NCBI RefSeq assembly: GCF_965230735.1
Contig: NZ_OZ246016.1
Span: forward strand, 558,001 to 622,000
Reading direction: 5' to 3'
Source of the DNA: Motiliproteus sp965230735
Lineage (GTDB): Bacteria > Pseudomonadota > Gammaproteobacteria > Pseudomonadales > Balneatricaceae
Length of the DNA: 64,000 nt
Position numbers and translations under genes: made by a program. Shown here one piece after another: positions 28,540-37,021 of the stretch. Under the pieces are notes generated by a model, which was not told the origin of the DNA, did no database searches, and saw only the letters and a program-made list of their open reading frames with translations. The first letter of the stretch is position 1. Each line of letters opens with the position of its first letter.

Positions 28540-29319
28540 ATGGACACCCCCGATTCCCTGATCAATCTGCTGCTGCCGAGCGTTATCGATCTGGCCGATG
28601 CGCTGTTGCTGCTGGCGACCAGCTTCTGTACCGCACTGATTACCGCCACCCTCGGGGTCGGCGGCGGGGTGTTGCTGCTGGCGGTGATCGCCTCGGTACT
28701 TCCACCGTTAGCGATCATCCCGGTCCACGGTCTGGTTCAGGCCGCTGCCAATACCAATCGGGCGATCTTCACCCGGCGGCACCTGAACCGCACTGTGTTC
28801 AGTCAGTTCCTGCTGGGGGCGCTGGTCGGCGCGGCGCTGGCCTCGGTGCTGGTGGTACAGCTGCCCACCGATACGATCCTGCTCTGTGTGGCCGGCTTTA
28901 TCCTGTTCCTGACCTGGGGACCGAAACTGCAGATCCGCGCCATCCGGCCCTGGCCGTTGCGGATCGCCTCGGCACTGACCACCCTGCTGTCGATGTTCGT
29001 CGGCGCCAGCGGTCCGCTGGTCGCCGCTTTTGTGCATCAATTGTCGGAAGAGCGGTTCGAGCGGGTCGCCACCTTCTCGGCCTGCATGAGCGTTCAACAC
29101 GGTCTCAAACTGTTGGTGTTCGGCGGGCTGGGATTCGCCTTCAGCGAGTGGTTGGCACTGGTGGCGGGGATGGTGCTGACCGGCGTGGCCGGCACCTGGG
29201 TCGGATTGAACCTGCTGCAGAAGATCAGCAATCAGCGCTTCAGCCAGGTATTCCGGATCATCCTGACGCTGATGGCGCTGAAGCTGCTGTTTGATGCGGG
29301 CAGTAATCTGCTGCAGTAA
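28540..29319 (+). CDS. TauE/SafE-family permease
   Basis: The 259-residue inner-membrane protein has about eight hydrophobic segments and the family repeat pattern, with GVGGGVLLLAVIASVLPP and VHGLVQAAANTNRA in the first half and SGPLVAAF in the second. Members export or import sulfite, sulfoacetate or related organic anions; nothing in the neighbourhood names the substrate. It is divergent from dsbA, and convergent with cyaY five bases downstream. Confidence 0.85.
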   Translation: MDTPDSLINLLLPSVIDLADALLLLATSFCTALITATLGVGGGVLLLAVIASVLPPLAIIPVHGLVQAAANTNRAIFTRRHLNRTVFSQFLLGALVGAALASVLVVQLPTDTILLCVAGFILFLTWGPKLQIRAIRPWPLRIASALTTLLSMFVGASGPLVAAFVHQLSEERFERVATFSACMSVQHGLKLLVFGGLGFAFSEWLALVAGMVLTGVAGTWVGLNLLQKISNQRFSQVFRIILTLMALKLLFDAGSNLLQ

Positions 29320-29324
29320 TAGGC

Positions 29325-29651
29325 TTAGCTAAAATCGAAGGTCTCTTCGGCGAGTTTTTCAAAGGTCTCGGTCAAAAACTGCGCCAACGGTTTGGCATCA
29401 GCATCGCAGACCCAACCTCCATCGGCATCTTCAGCATGATCAAAATGAAAACCGCCGAACGGAACCGCGATCCACAGCTGTCGGACCGGTGCCTGACGGG
29501 TAAAAATCACCTTCTGGCCGTTCTCACAGGTCACCGTCAGCACGCCACCGCTGTTCTCGTAGTCGATATCGGTCTCGGCCTCATCGAGGACCTCCTCGAT
29601 CGCCAGCAGACGGTCATCGACGAGTTGGTTGAATTCGCTTTCGGTCATCAT
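29325..29651 (-). CDS. cyaY: Frataxin-like iron-sulfur assembly protein CyaY
   Basis: CyaY binds iron and tunes iron-sulfur cluster assembly by IscS. The 108-residue protein has the acidic helix DDRLLAIEEVLDEAETD, then VLTVTCENGQKVIF, RQAPVRQLWIAVPFGGFHF and LAQFLTETFEKLA, the frataxin fold in order. The first two codons are both Met, so the start is either 29651 or 29648. Its 5' end faces the lptM-lysA block, as in many gammaproteobacteria. Confidence 0.95.
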   Translation of the reverse strand: MMTESEFNQLVDDRLLAIEEVLDEAETDIDYENSGGVLTVTCENGQKVIFTRQAPVRQLWIAVPFGGFHFDHAEDADGGWVCDADAKPLAQFLTETFEKLAEETFDFS

Positions 29652-29755
29652 GTTGAACAGCTCCGACTATAGGTGGTGATTGCAGTCGGCAAGTATACGG
29701 CATCCGCGGCTACGGTTATAATCGCCGGTTTACCTAATCATGATGGGATTGAGCG

Positions 29756-29887
29756 ATGACGATGCGCTGGCTGGCTCCGCTGCTATTGGGTTTACTGTTG
29801 ATCGGCTGTGGCCAGAAGGGTGATCTCTACCTGCCCAAAGATCCGGCGCCCGATCAAAAGCAGAGCCAACAACAAGGCCAGCCTTAA
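29756..29887 (+). CDS. lptM: Small lipoprotein LptM (YifL)
   Basis: This 43-residue gene is short and easily missed. It encodes a lipoprotein signal with lipobox LLIGCGQ (Cys 18) followed directly by the diagnostic GQKGDLYLP and a Gln-rich tail. In E. coli LptM is an outer-membrane lipoprotein that stabilises the LPS translocon LptD-LptE and lies upstream of dapF. Here it precedes lysA by 39 bases, the conserved arrangement. A TATAAT at 29717-29722 may be the promoter of the lptM-lysA-dapF run. Confidence 0.92.
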   Translation: MTMRWLAPLLLGLLLIGCGQKGDLYLPKDPAPDQKQSQQQGQP

Positions 29888-29926
29888 GCAACCCGCCCTC
29901 CCTAGCTATTTTATTGGACAGTACCG

Positions 29927-31186
29927 ATGGACAGTTTTGAGTACCGCGACGACGTTCTGTACGGCGAAGATGTCGCCCTTTCCCGGGTCGCCGAACAGTA
30001 CGGTACCCCCACCTACGTCTACTCCCGTGAAACTCTGGAGCGCCACTACCTGGCTTACGCTAACGCGCTGGGCGAGCATCCGGGCATGATCTGCTACGCG
30101 GTCAAAGCGAACTCCAATATCGCCGTACTGAACCTGCTGGCCCGACTGGGCTCGGGTTTCGACATCGTCTCCCAGGGCGAGCTGGAGCGAGTGATCCGCG
30201 CCGGTGGTGACCCCAGTCGGGTGGTGTTCTCCGGTGTGGCCAAGCAACCGGCCGAGATCCGTCGTGCGCTGGAGCTGGGCATTCACTGCTTCAACGCCGA
30301 ATCCGATGCCGAACTGGATCGAATCAACGCGGTGGCCGGCGACATGGGCAAGGTCGCGCCGATCTCGCTGCGGGTTAATCCGGATGTCGATGCCAACACT
30401 CACCCGTATATCTCCACCGGTCTGAAGGAGAACAAGTTCGGTATCTCGATCGATCAGGCGCTGGCCGTTTATCAGCGCGCCGCGTCGCTGCCGAACCTGG
30501 ACGTGGTCGGCCTGGACTGCCATATCGGCTCTCAGCTGACCGAACTGACGCCCTTTATCGACGCCCTCGACCGCCTGCTGGTGCTGGTCGATCAACTGGC
30601 CGACAACGGCATCAACCTTAAGCACCTCGATCTGGGAGGCGGCCTGGGGGTCTGCTACGCCGACGAAGAACCGCCGCTGCCGTCCGCCTATATGGAGGCG
30701 GTGCTGGCCAAACTGGGTAATCGTCAGCTGGAGCTGATCATGGAACCGGGCCGCTCGATTGCCGCCAACGCCGGCGTGTTGCTGACCCGGGTCGAGTTCC
30801 TGAAGCCGACCGAGCACAAGAATTTCGCCATTATCGATGCGGCGATGAACGACCTGATCCGGCCGTCACTGTACAGCGCCTATCAAGACATCATCCCGCT
30901 GAAGGTCGACCACAGCCGCGAACAGCTGAGCTGGGATCTAGTCGGCCCGGTATGCGAAACCGGCGATTTCCTCGGCAAGGACCGTCAGCTGGGACTGGAG
31001 CCGGGCGATCTGCTGGCGGTCTGTTCCAGCGGTGCCTACGGCTTTACCATGAGTTCGAACTACAACTCCCGCAATCGGGCCGCGGAAGTGATGGTCGACG
31101 GTGACAGCATTCACCTGATCCGTCAGCGTGAAGATTTCGAACACCAGATTCGTGGCGAGCAACTGCTGCCCGCCAACAAGAGCTAG
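29927..31186 (+). CDS. lysA: Diaminopimelate decarboxylase
   Basis: LysA decarboxylates meso-diaminopimelate to lysine, the last step of the pathway. The 419-residue protein is a fold-III PLP enzyme with K60 in CYAVKANSN, the cofactor-binding LDLGGGLGVCY and EPGRS segments, and the second-subunit residue in AVCSSGAYGFTMSSNYNSR. It lies between lptM and dapF, all on the plus strand with short gaps. Confidence 0.96.
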   Translation: MDSFEYRDDVLYGEDVALSRVAEQYGTPTYVYSRETLERHYLAYANALGEHPGMICYAVKANSNIAVLNLLARLGSGFDIVSQGELERVIRAGGDPSRVVFSGVAKQPAEIRRALELGIHCFNAESDAELDRINAVAGDMGKVAPISLRVNPDVDANTHPYISTGLKENKFGISIDQALAVYQRAASLPNLDVVGLDCHIGSQLTELTPFIDALDRLLVLVDQLADNGINLKHLDLGGGLGVCYADEEPPLPSAYMEAVLAKLGNRQLELIMEPGRSIAANAGVLLTRVEFLKPTEHKNFAIIDAAMNDLIRPSLYSAYQDIIPLKVDHSREQLSWDLVGPVCETGDFLGKDRQLGLEPGDLLAVCSSGAYGFTMSSNYNSRNRAAEVMVDGDSIHLIRQREDFEHQIRGEQLLPANKS

Positions 31187-31206
31187 GCCAAGTAGAGCAA
31201 CCCTAA

Positions 31207-32037
31207 ATGCAAGTACGCTTTACCAAAATGCACGGTCTGGGTAACGACTTCATGGTGGTCGACCTGATCACCCAGCGCGCCCGATTCACCCCGGAGCGGG
31301 TACGCGAGCTGTCGGACCGCAACTTCGGCATCGGCTTCGATCAGCTGCTGCTGGTCGAAACCCCGACCGATCCGGAGATGGACTTCAAATACCGGATCTA
31401 CAACGCCGACGGCTCCGAGGTCGAAAACTGCGGCAACGGCGCCCGTTGCTTTGCCCGCTTCGTCACCCGCAAGCGCCTGACCGGCAAGCAGACCATCGCG
31501 GTCCAGACCGCCAAGGGGCCGCTGTACCTGAGCTTGGTCGATAACGACAGGGTCCGGGTCGACATGGGCGAACCGGTACTCAAGCCCGAACGGGTCCCGT
31601 TCCAGGCTGAGCAACAGAGCGCCGAGTACCCGATCGAGATCAACGGACAGCTGTATCAGATCGGTGCGGTATCGATGGGCAACCCCCACGGCGTGCTACG
31701 GGTCGACAGCGTCGATTCAGCGCCGGTCGAGAGCCTGGGTCCGGCCTTGGAGAGCCATCCCAGCTTCCCGGAGCGGGCCAATATCGGCTTTATGGAGATT
31801 GTCGATCGCAACAATATCCGTCTGCGGGTCTTCGAGCGCGGCGCCGGTGAAACCCTGGCCTGCGGTACCGGCGCCTGCGCGGCGGTGGTGTCCGGCCAGC
31901 TTCGCGGCTGGCTCGATAGCGATGTTTGTGTTCAACTCCCGGGCGGAAAGGTCGATATCAATTGGAATGGATACGGCAGTTCTGTAATTATGACCGGGAC
32001 GGCCGATACGGTGTACGAAGGCAGAGTCCAGCTCTAG
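31207..32037 (+). CDS. dapF: Diaminopimelate epimerase
   Basis: DapF interconverts LL- and meso-diaminopimelate with two catalytic cysteines, both visible: one in ENCGNGARC (near residue 75) and one in LACGTGACA (near 220). It begins MQVRFTKMHGLGNDF, the usual N-terminus, and has 276 residues. It lies 20 bases after lysA. Confidence 0.96.
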   Translation: MQVRFTKMHGLGNDFMVVDLITQRARFTPERVRELSDRNFGIGFDQLLLVETPTDPEMDFKYRIYNADGSEVENCGNGARCFARFVTRKRLTGKQTIAVQTAKGPLYLSLVDNDRVRVDMGEPVLKPERVPFQAEQQSAEYPIEINGQLYQIGAVSMGNPHGVLRVDSVDSAPVESLGPALESHPSFPERANIGFMEIVDRNNIRLRVFERGAGETLACGTGACAAVVSGQLRGWLDSDVCVQLPGGKVDINWNGYGSSVIMTGTADTVYEGRVQL

Positions 32038-32080
32038 ATTCGGTTCTAGGATTCAGCCCAAGGGAGAGACAGCCACCTCA

Positions 32081-32803
32081 ATGAGCATCAACAAGAACAA
32101 GCCCAACGCGACCACGATGGCGATGAAAGCCGATATGGAACAGCAAGTGGTCGAGTACCTCGAAACCCATCCCGAGTTCTTCGCCCGCCACCAGTCCCTG
32201 CTCAACATCCTGCGCGTCCCGCACCAGCGGGGCGGCGCCATTTCGTTGGTCGAGCGCCAGACCGAGATGCTGCGGGAGCAGAACCGGGAAATGCGCAGCC
32301 AGCTGCACGATCTGCTCGATGCGGCACGCTACAACGATCTGCAGTTCGAGAAGACCAAGCGACTGGTGCTGAACCTGCTGGAGTCCGAGACCCTCGATCA
32401 GCTCACCGATGCGATCGAAGAGGGCCTGTGCCGCGACTTCAACGGCGACATCACCAACCTGATTCTGCTCGACCAGACCATCGGTGAGCGCGGCGGCAAT
32501 ATCAAGTCGGTCAGCCTTCAGGTGGCCGAGTCCCAGGTTGCCGAACTGATCGACAGCGACTGGGCCCTGTGCGGCAGCCTGTCGGATCGTCAGCGCCAGT
32601 TCCTGTTCGACGATAGGGCCGACAAGGTGCTGTCCGCCGCGGTGGTACCGCTGGTCAAGGGCAACACCCTGGGGCTGCTGGCGATCGGCAGTTTTGAAGC
32701 CAATTACTTCCACTCCAGCATGGGCACCCTGTTCCTCAACTACGTCGGCGAAGTGCTCAGTCGGGTCCTGTTCCGACTGCTGAACAACCTGAACCCGGAG
32801 TAA
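32081..32803 (+). CDS. DUF484 family protein
   Basis: A 240-residue DUF484 protein, a GAF-like fold that regularly sits between dapF and xerC in gammaproteobacteria. Typical segments are VVEYLETHPEFFARHQSLL, VPHQRGGAISLVERQTEMLR and GLLAIGSFEANYFHSSMGTLFL. Its function is not established. The xerC TTG lies four bases past its stop, so translation may be coupled. Confidence 0.9.
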   Translation: MSINKNKPNATTMAMKADMEQQVVEYLETHPEFFARHQSLLNILRVPHQRGGAISLVERQTEMLREQNREMRSQLHDLLDAARYNDLQFEKTKRLVLNLLESETLDQLTDAIEEGLCRDFNGDITNLILLDQTIGERGGNIKSVSLQVAESQVAELIDSDWALCGSLSDRQRQFLFDDRADKVLSAAVVPLVKGNTLGLLAIGSFEANYFHSSMGTLFLNYVGEVLSRVLFRLLNNLNPE

Positions 32804-32806
32804 CCC

Positions 32807-33709
32807 TTGTCCGCGCTGGTCGATTGGATCGATGACTTTATCGACCATCTGGCCGGCGCCCGGATGCTGTCCGAACACACCCTGAGCAACTACCGTCGCG
32901 ATCTCGACCAACTGGCCCGTTTCTGCGACGACCAGCGGATCGCCGACTGGCAGCAACTCGACACCCGACTGTTACGACGTCACATTGCCGCGCTGCGCAG
33001 CCGCGGCCTGGCTGGCAGTTCGATCCAACGCAAACTGTCGGCCTGCCGCAGCTTCTACAACTTCCTGATCAACGAACAGCGGCTGCAACACAACCCGGCG
33101 CTGTCGCTGCAGGCCCCCAAGAGCGGCCGCAAGCTGCCCAAGCCCTTGGATGTGGACCAGCTCGGCAGCCTGCTCGACCAGGCCCCGTCGGATCCCCTCG
33201 AGATCCGTGATCTGGCGATGCTGGAGCTGTTCTACTCCTGCGGCCTGCGACTGGCCGAACTGGTCAGCCTGGATCAGTTCGATATCGACCTGCGCGATGC
33301 CAGCCTGAGCGTGGTCGGTAAAGGCCGCAAAGAGCGCCAGCTGCCGGTGGGACGCTCGGCCATCAAGGCATTGCGCCAGTGGCTGGAGGTGCGTGATCAA
33401 CTGGCCGGCGCCGACCAGGAGGCGCTGTTCGTCAACCACCGCGGCGGCCGCCTGACCTCGCGAGGGGTCCAGCAACGCCTCAAACGCTGGGGCCTGCAAA
33501 GCGGCACCCAAGGCAAGCTGCACCCACACCGATTACGCCACTCCTTCGCCAGCCATATGCTCGAATCCAGCGGCGACCTGCGGGCGGTACAGGAGCTGCT
33601 CGGCCACGCCGATATCGCCACCACCCAGATCTATACCCACCTCGACTTCCAGCACCTGGCCGAGGTCTACGACAACGCCCACCCCCGGGCCAAAAAGACG
33701 GATACCTGA
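32807..33709 (+). CDS. xerC: Site-specific tyrosine recombinase XerC
   Basis: XerC acts with XerD at dif to resolve chromosome dimers. The 300-residue protein has the N-terminal SAM-like domain (about 5-90) and the catalytic domain with Arg in YSCGLRLAELV, Lys in GKGRKERQLP, HPHRLRHSFASHML, GHADIATTQIYTHLD and the nucleophile Tyr. The start codon is TTG, which gives the expected N-terminus and lies directly after the DUF484 stop. Confidence 0.94.
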   Translation: MSALVDWIDDFIDHLAGARMLSEHTLSNYRRDLDQLARFCDDQRIADWQQLDTRLLRRHIAALRSRGLAGSSIQRKLSACRSFYNFLINEQRLQHNPALSLQAPKSGRKLPKPLDVDQLGSLLDQAPSDPLEIRDLAMLELFYSCGLRLAELVSLDQFDIDLRDASLSVVGKGRKERQLPVGRSAIKALRQWLEVRDQLAGADQEALFVNHRGGRLTSRGVQQRLKRWGLQSGTQGKLHPHRLRHSFASHMLESSGDLRAVQELLGHADIATTQIYTHLDFQHLAEVYDNAHPRAKKTDT

Positions 33710-33717
33710 GCCTGATT

Positions 33718-34425
33718 ATGAGTAGAACCATCAAACTGATCAGCTTCGACCTGGATGACACTCTCTGGGCGGTCGGCCCGGTAATCGTGCAGGCCAACCT
33801 GACCCTGTACCGCTGGCTCGACACCAACGCCCCGGCCTTCACCGAACGCTATCAACTGGAAGATTTCGACAAGCTGCGCCGGATCGTGGTCTCCGAGCAA
33901 CCCGATATCGCCCACAGTGTCACCGCCATCCGGCTGGCCGTACTCACCAAAGGACTGTTGGATAGCGGCTACGACAATGCCGCCGCCGAGCAACTGGCCG
34001 AAGCCGCCTTCGAGGTCTTCCTGGCCGCCCGCAATCAGGTCGAACTATTCCAGCACGCCCAACAGATGCTGATTGATCTAAGCGCCAACTACCGCCTAGT
34101 CGCGCTCAGTAACGGTAACGCCGATGTGGAGAAGGTCGGATTGGGCGAATTCTTCGAATTCGGCCTCAACGCCGATCAGGTCGGCAAGGCCAAGCCCGAT
34201 CCGTTGATGTTCGAGCAGATGCTGGAGCGGGCCGGTGTCGTTGCCGATGAGGTGCTGCATATCGGTGATCATCCGGATCATGATATTCGCGGCGCTCAAG
34301 ATTGTGGATTGCACACCCTGTGGGTGAATTTTTCCGGCAAGCCCTGGCCGGAAGGGCCTAAACCGGATTTGGAAGTACGGTGTTTGAGTGAAATTCCGGG
34401 TGCGATAGCACGATTTACTGAATAG
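33718..34425 (+). CDS. HAD-family hydrolase (YigB-like)
   Basis: The 235-residue protein shows HAD motif I FDLDDTLW (nucleophile Asp near 10), motif II VALSNGN, motif III KPDPLMF and motif IV HIGDHPDHDI. The position after xerC and the length fit YigB, an FMN/pyrimidine phosphatase in E. coli. The precise substrate is inferred from synteny. It is the last gene of the lysA-xerC run. Confidence 0.85.
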   Translation: MSRTIKLISFDLDDTLWAVGPVIVQANLTLYRWLDTNAPAFTERYQLEDFDKLRRIVVSEQPDIAHSVTAIRLAVLTKGLLDSGYDNAAAEQLAEAAFEVFLAARNQVELFQHAQQMLIDLSANYRLVALSNGNADVEKVGLGEFFEFGLNADQVGKAKPDPLMFEQMLERAGVVADEVLHIGDHPDHDIRGAQDCGLHTLWVNFSGKPWPEGPKPDLEVRCLSEIPGAIARFTE

Positions 34426-34444
34426 CTCTTAACAGAAAGACTAA

Positions 34445-34905
34445 TACGCCCTTCCGGGCGTGTCAGGGAAATGCGCCGCCATTTCCCTGACAACCCTAGG
34501 CGGCCCCTCTTGCTTGGCCAGCTTCGCCGGCTACGTTGCGCGTTTCGCCTGCCAATGGCCGCGATTGGAACTCACTCGCTTCGCTCCCTCAAACATCAAT
34601 CGCTCTACTCCATTGTCAGGCTCCAATGCTCACCGGCGCAAAAGGGGGTTGGGGAGTTTGTCCTGAAATTAATGGAGCTATAGTTTCGGCTGCCACGGAC
34701 TCAAACCGCCCTTGACACAGCCGAGCACTGGATTGGAAAACGGATCAGCGACGATGGTTGTCTGAGGCCGCAGGCCGAGTTTCCATCGGAGCCCGTTTTT
34801 CAATCCAGCGCGCAGGGCACCAGCGAAGCTGGCAAGTCGTTGGGCAAAGCAACTTTTGGTCCCTTTTGTTTGCTTACAAAAGGGACGCGCTCGGGTGAGC
34901 GCAAT
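34445..34905. repeat. Structured dispersed repeat, copy B
   Basis: Same element as 1-470, opposite orientation, and in tandem with copy C at an offset of 522 bases. Module M2 reads on the minus strand: stem 34548-34558 with 34610-34620 (CCTGCCAATGG with CCATTGTCAGG), hairpin CGATTG/CAATCG inside, a GCCGGC-GAA-GCTGGC hairpin, a perfect 12-bp hairpin (34462-34473 with 34480-34491) and an end hairpin CGCCC/GGGCG. Module M1 reads on the plus strand: stem 34728-34743 with 34793-34808, apex GGCC-GCA-GGCC, hairpin CCAGC-GAA-GCTGG (34820-34832), and a perfect 10-bp hairpin (34859-34868 with 34877-34886). No credible gene lies inside. Confidence 0.82.
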
Positions 34906-34967
34906 AAGTAAGCTCAGCCAACTCGGAAAGCCAGAACAAACACCAGCAATTGCAGCTAACTCCAGTT

Positions 34968-35430
34968 ACACCCTTCCGGGCGTGTTAGAGAAATGCGCCG
35001 CCATTTCCCTAACAACCCTAGGCGACCCCACTTGCTTGGTCGGCTACGCCAACTTCGTTGCGCGTTGAACGGCCCGATGGGCTGCGACGGAAGCTCGCTC
35101 GCTTCGCTCACTCAAACAACCGTCTTCGCTGATCCATCGAACAGCTCAATGCTCACCATCGCAAAAGGGGATCAGGGAGTTTTTCCTGATATATACGGAG
35201 GCGCTGTTTCGGCTGGCACGGTCTTAACCGCCCTTGACGCAGCCGAGCACTGGATTGGAAAACGGATCAGCGACGATGGTTGTCTAAGGCCGCAGGCCGA
35301 GTTTCCATCGGAGCCCGTTTTTCAATCCAGCGCACAGGGCACCAGCAAAGCTGGCAAGTCATTGGGCAAAGCAACTTTTGGTCCCTTTTGTTTGCTTACA
35401 AAAGGGGCGCGCTTGGGAATAGCGCAACAG
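34968..35430. repeat. Structured dispersed repeat, copy C
   Basis: Tandem neighbour of copy B. Its M1 (stem 35250-35265 with 35315-35330) is almost identical to that of B, whereas the central part of its M2 (stem 35065-35080 with 35134-35149, containing GCCCGATGG) is unlike B and close to copy A. The outer M2 hairpin (34984-34995 with 35002-35013) carries GTTAG..CTAAC where B has GTCAG..CTGAC, so both arms changed together. A 169-codon open frame crosses the copy but has no protein-like features. The rest of the gap up to 35658 holds only the terminator at 35482. Confidence 0.82.
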
Positions 35431-35481
35431 AAACTATCCGAAGACTCAGTAACTCGGGATAAACACCCCACACCGACAGGC

Positions 35482-35516
35482 AAAAAAACCGGCAGGCTCT
35501 GAGCTAACCTACCGGT
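35482..35516 (-). terminator. Rho-independent terminator for the 35659 lipoprotein gene
   Basis: On the minus strand ACCGGTAGG pairs with CCTGCCGGT (one G-U pair) around an 11-base loop, followed by seven T. It lies about 140 bases beyond the lipoprotein stop, a long 3' tail. Confidence 0.75.
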
Positions 35517-35658
35517 ATCAAAATGGAGCTAGGTGCTCCCTACAGAGCCTCTGAAAACCTGACAACCCGTGCACAGGTTTCCGGACACCCGCCGCAGCGC
35601 ATTCAACCACTGCGGTCGAGATTCAAGCTTGTAGCGTCTCGTCAAACGCCAAGCGGAA

Positions 35659-36213
35659 TTACATCAGGCCGTTGTGCTTCTTAAAGGCGGCCTGCAACGC
35701 TACCGGCTTTTGCTTTTTGTTTTCACTACGGAGTACATAGACAACGGTTTCACCCTTGGGGCCGTTGCCGATCTCGGTGTAGCGCAACGGCGCTTCACCG
35801 GTGGTACGTACGGTCTCCATGTCTTCCAGACGGTCAAACACGTAGATACGGCCTTCGGCACGCATTTCGCCGTAGAACTCTTCAGCGGCTTCCAAGCTAC
35901 CGTGATAGAGGTTGTAAGCGGCGATCTTGTCGGCGGTCTTCTTCTTGTCCTTACCGGTTACACCGAAGACCAGGGTTTCACCCTTGGGACCGGCGCCGAT
36001 AAAGGTCTGACGGTAGGAGGTTTCGCCCACTTCGAGGAAGCTCTGATAGGTGTCGAAATCATCAAACACGTACAAACGACCTTCATGATGAACTTCGTAC
36101 ATATCGCCATTGTTCAAATCAACAGCAGCAGCCTGCGGCTTGACTTCTTTACCGCCACAGGCGGCCAGGGAGATCGCCAGGCCGGCGACGATCAGAGATT
36201 TGCGGTTCAGCAT
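35659..36213 (-). CDS. Hypothetical lipoprotein with an internal duplication
   Basis: I do not recognise the family. The 184-residue precursor has a lipoprotein signal with lipobox LAACGG (Cys 19), so it should be anchored in a membrane on the periplasmic side. The mature part is two copies of one unit of about 70 residues: EGRLYVFDDFDTYQ...GAGPKGETLVFGV (about 44-95) and EGRIYVFDRLEDME...GNGPKGETVVYVL (about 119-170), each followed by a lysine-rich stretch. The shared pattern is EGR(L/I)YVFD, then (G/N)GPKGETxV. Both neighbours are unrelated, so no role is suggested; gene and promoter appear single. Confidence 0.75.
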   Translation of the reverse strand: MLNRKSLIVAGLAISLAACGGKEVKPQAAAVDLNNGDMYEVHHEGRLYVFDDFDTYQSFLEVGETSYRQTFIGAGPKGETLVFGVTGKDKKKTADKIAAYNLYHGSLEAAEEFYGEMRAEGRIYVFDRLEDMETVRTTGEAPLRYTEIGNGPKGETVVYVLRSENKKQKPVALQAAFKKHNGLM

Positions 36214-36385
36214 TCGAGCTTTCCTCTATTGCGCGGTTTCAATGCCGAACCAGCCTAATGGCGAATTATGAAAGTTCTCTGACAGAAAAAAGAACGAATG
36301 ATGAACGCTCGAAATCAAACCCGGTGAGGCTATGTAAAAACGTGCCGAGCGCAGGTGCAGGCGCAGGTGTTTTCACAGAGTCTTC

Positions 36386-37021
36386 TTACTGGGAGTTGGC
36401 CAAGCGCCAGCCAAACCCCATCAACACCAACCCGCTGATGCCGTCGAGCCAGGCCGCCACTTTCGGCTGTTGAAGCCAGCGTCGGGCCCAACCGATCAGC
36501 ACCACCAGCAGCAGGTACCAGCCCATCGCCAGCAGGAAGTGCAGCGCGGCGATCAGCAGTGCCTGGGGGACCGCCGGGTGACTTGGGTCGATAAACTGCG
36601 GCAGAAACGCCATATAGAACACGATCGGTTTGGGATTGAGCAGGTTAGACAGCGCACCCTCGCGCAGCGACACCCTGACCGGTACCTGCTGCGGCGCCAC
36701 CGACTCCATCGTCATACCCCGTCGACGCAGCGCCGAGCGCAGACTCTGGATTCCGAGCCAGACCAGATAGGCGGCCCCGGCCAGTTTCAGCAGCATAAAC
36801 AGCTCGGCCGAGCCCAGCAGAATCATCGACAACCCGGCCGCCGAGATCAGCGCGTGGACAAACAGCCCCGAGCAGATCCCCAGCCCGGTCAGCAGCCCAT
36901 CACGACCACCGCCCCGGGTGGTGTTGCGTAGCACCAGCAGGGTGTCGACCCCCGGCGCCAGGGTCAACGCGGTCAGCGCCAGCAGCAGCGGCAACCAGCT
37001 GAAATGTTCAAACATCGCCAT
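36386..37021 (-). CDS. LysE/RhtB-family amino-acid exporter
   Basis: The 211-residue inner-membrane protein has about six hydrophobic segments and the family N-terminus LTALTLAPGVDTLLVLRNTTRGG, with LLNPKPIVFYMAFLPQFI in the middle. Relatives export threonine, homoserine, lysine or other small metabolites. Its ATG overlaps the hemW stop (TGATG), so it is translated with hemW despite the unrelated role. The substrate is unknown. Confidence 0.88.
   Translation of the reverse strand: MAMFEHFSWLPLLLALTALTLAPGVDTLLVLRNTTRGGGRDGLLTGLGICSGLFVHALISAAGLSMILLGSAELFMLLKLAGAAYLVWLGIQSLRSALRRRGMTMESVAPQQVPVRVSLREGALSNLLNPKPIVFYMAFLPQFIDPSHPAVPQALLIAALHFLLAMGWYLLLVVLIGWARRWLQQPKVAAWLDGISGLVLMGFGWRLANSQ

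Noticed and set aside
34445..35430. CRISPR array
   Set aside because: Only two tandem units of about 520 bases, with no short repeats, unique spacers or cas genes.
34993..35502. 169-codon open frame across repeat copy C, and 60-85-codon frames in copies A and B
   Set aside because: They lie inside the structured repeats, are not conserved in frame between copies, lack ribosome sites and read as low-complexity translations of hairpins.
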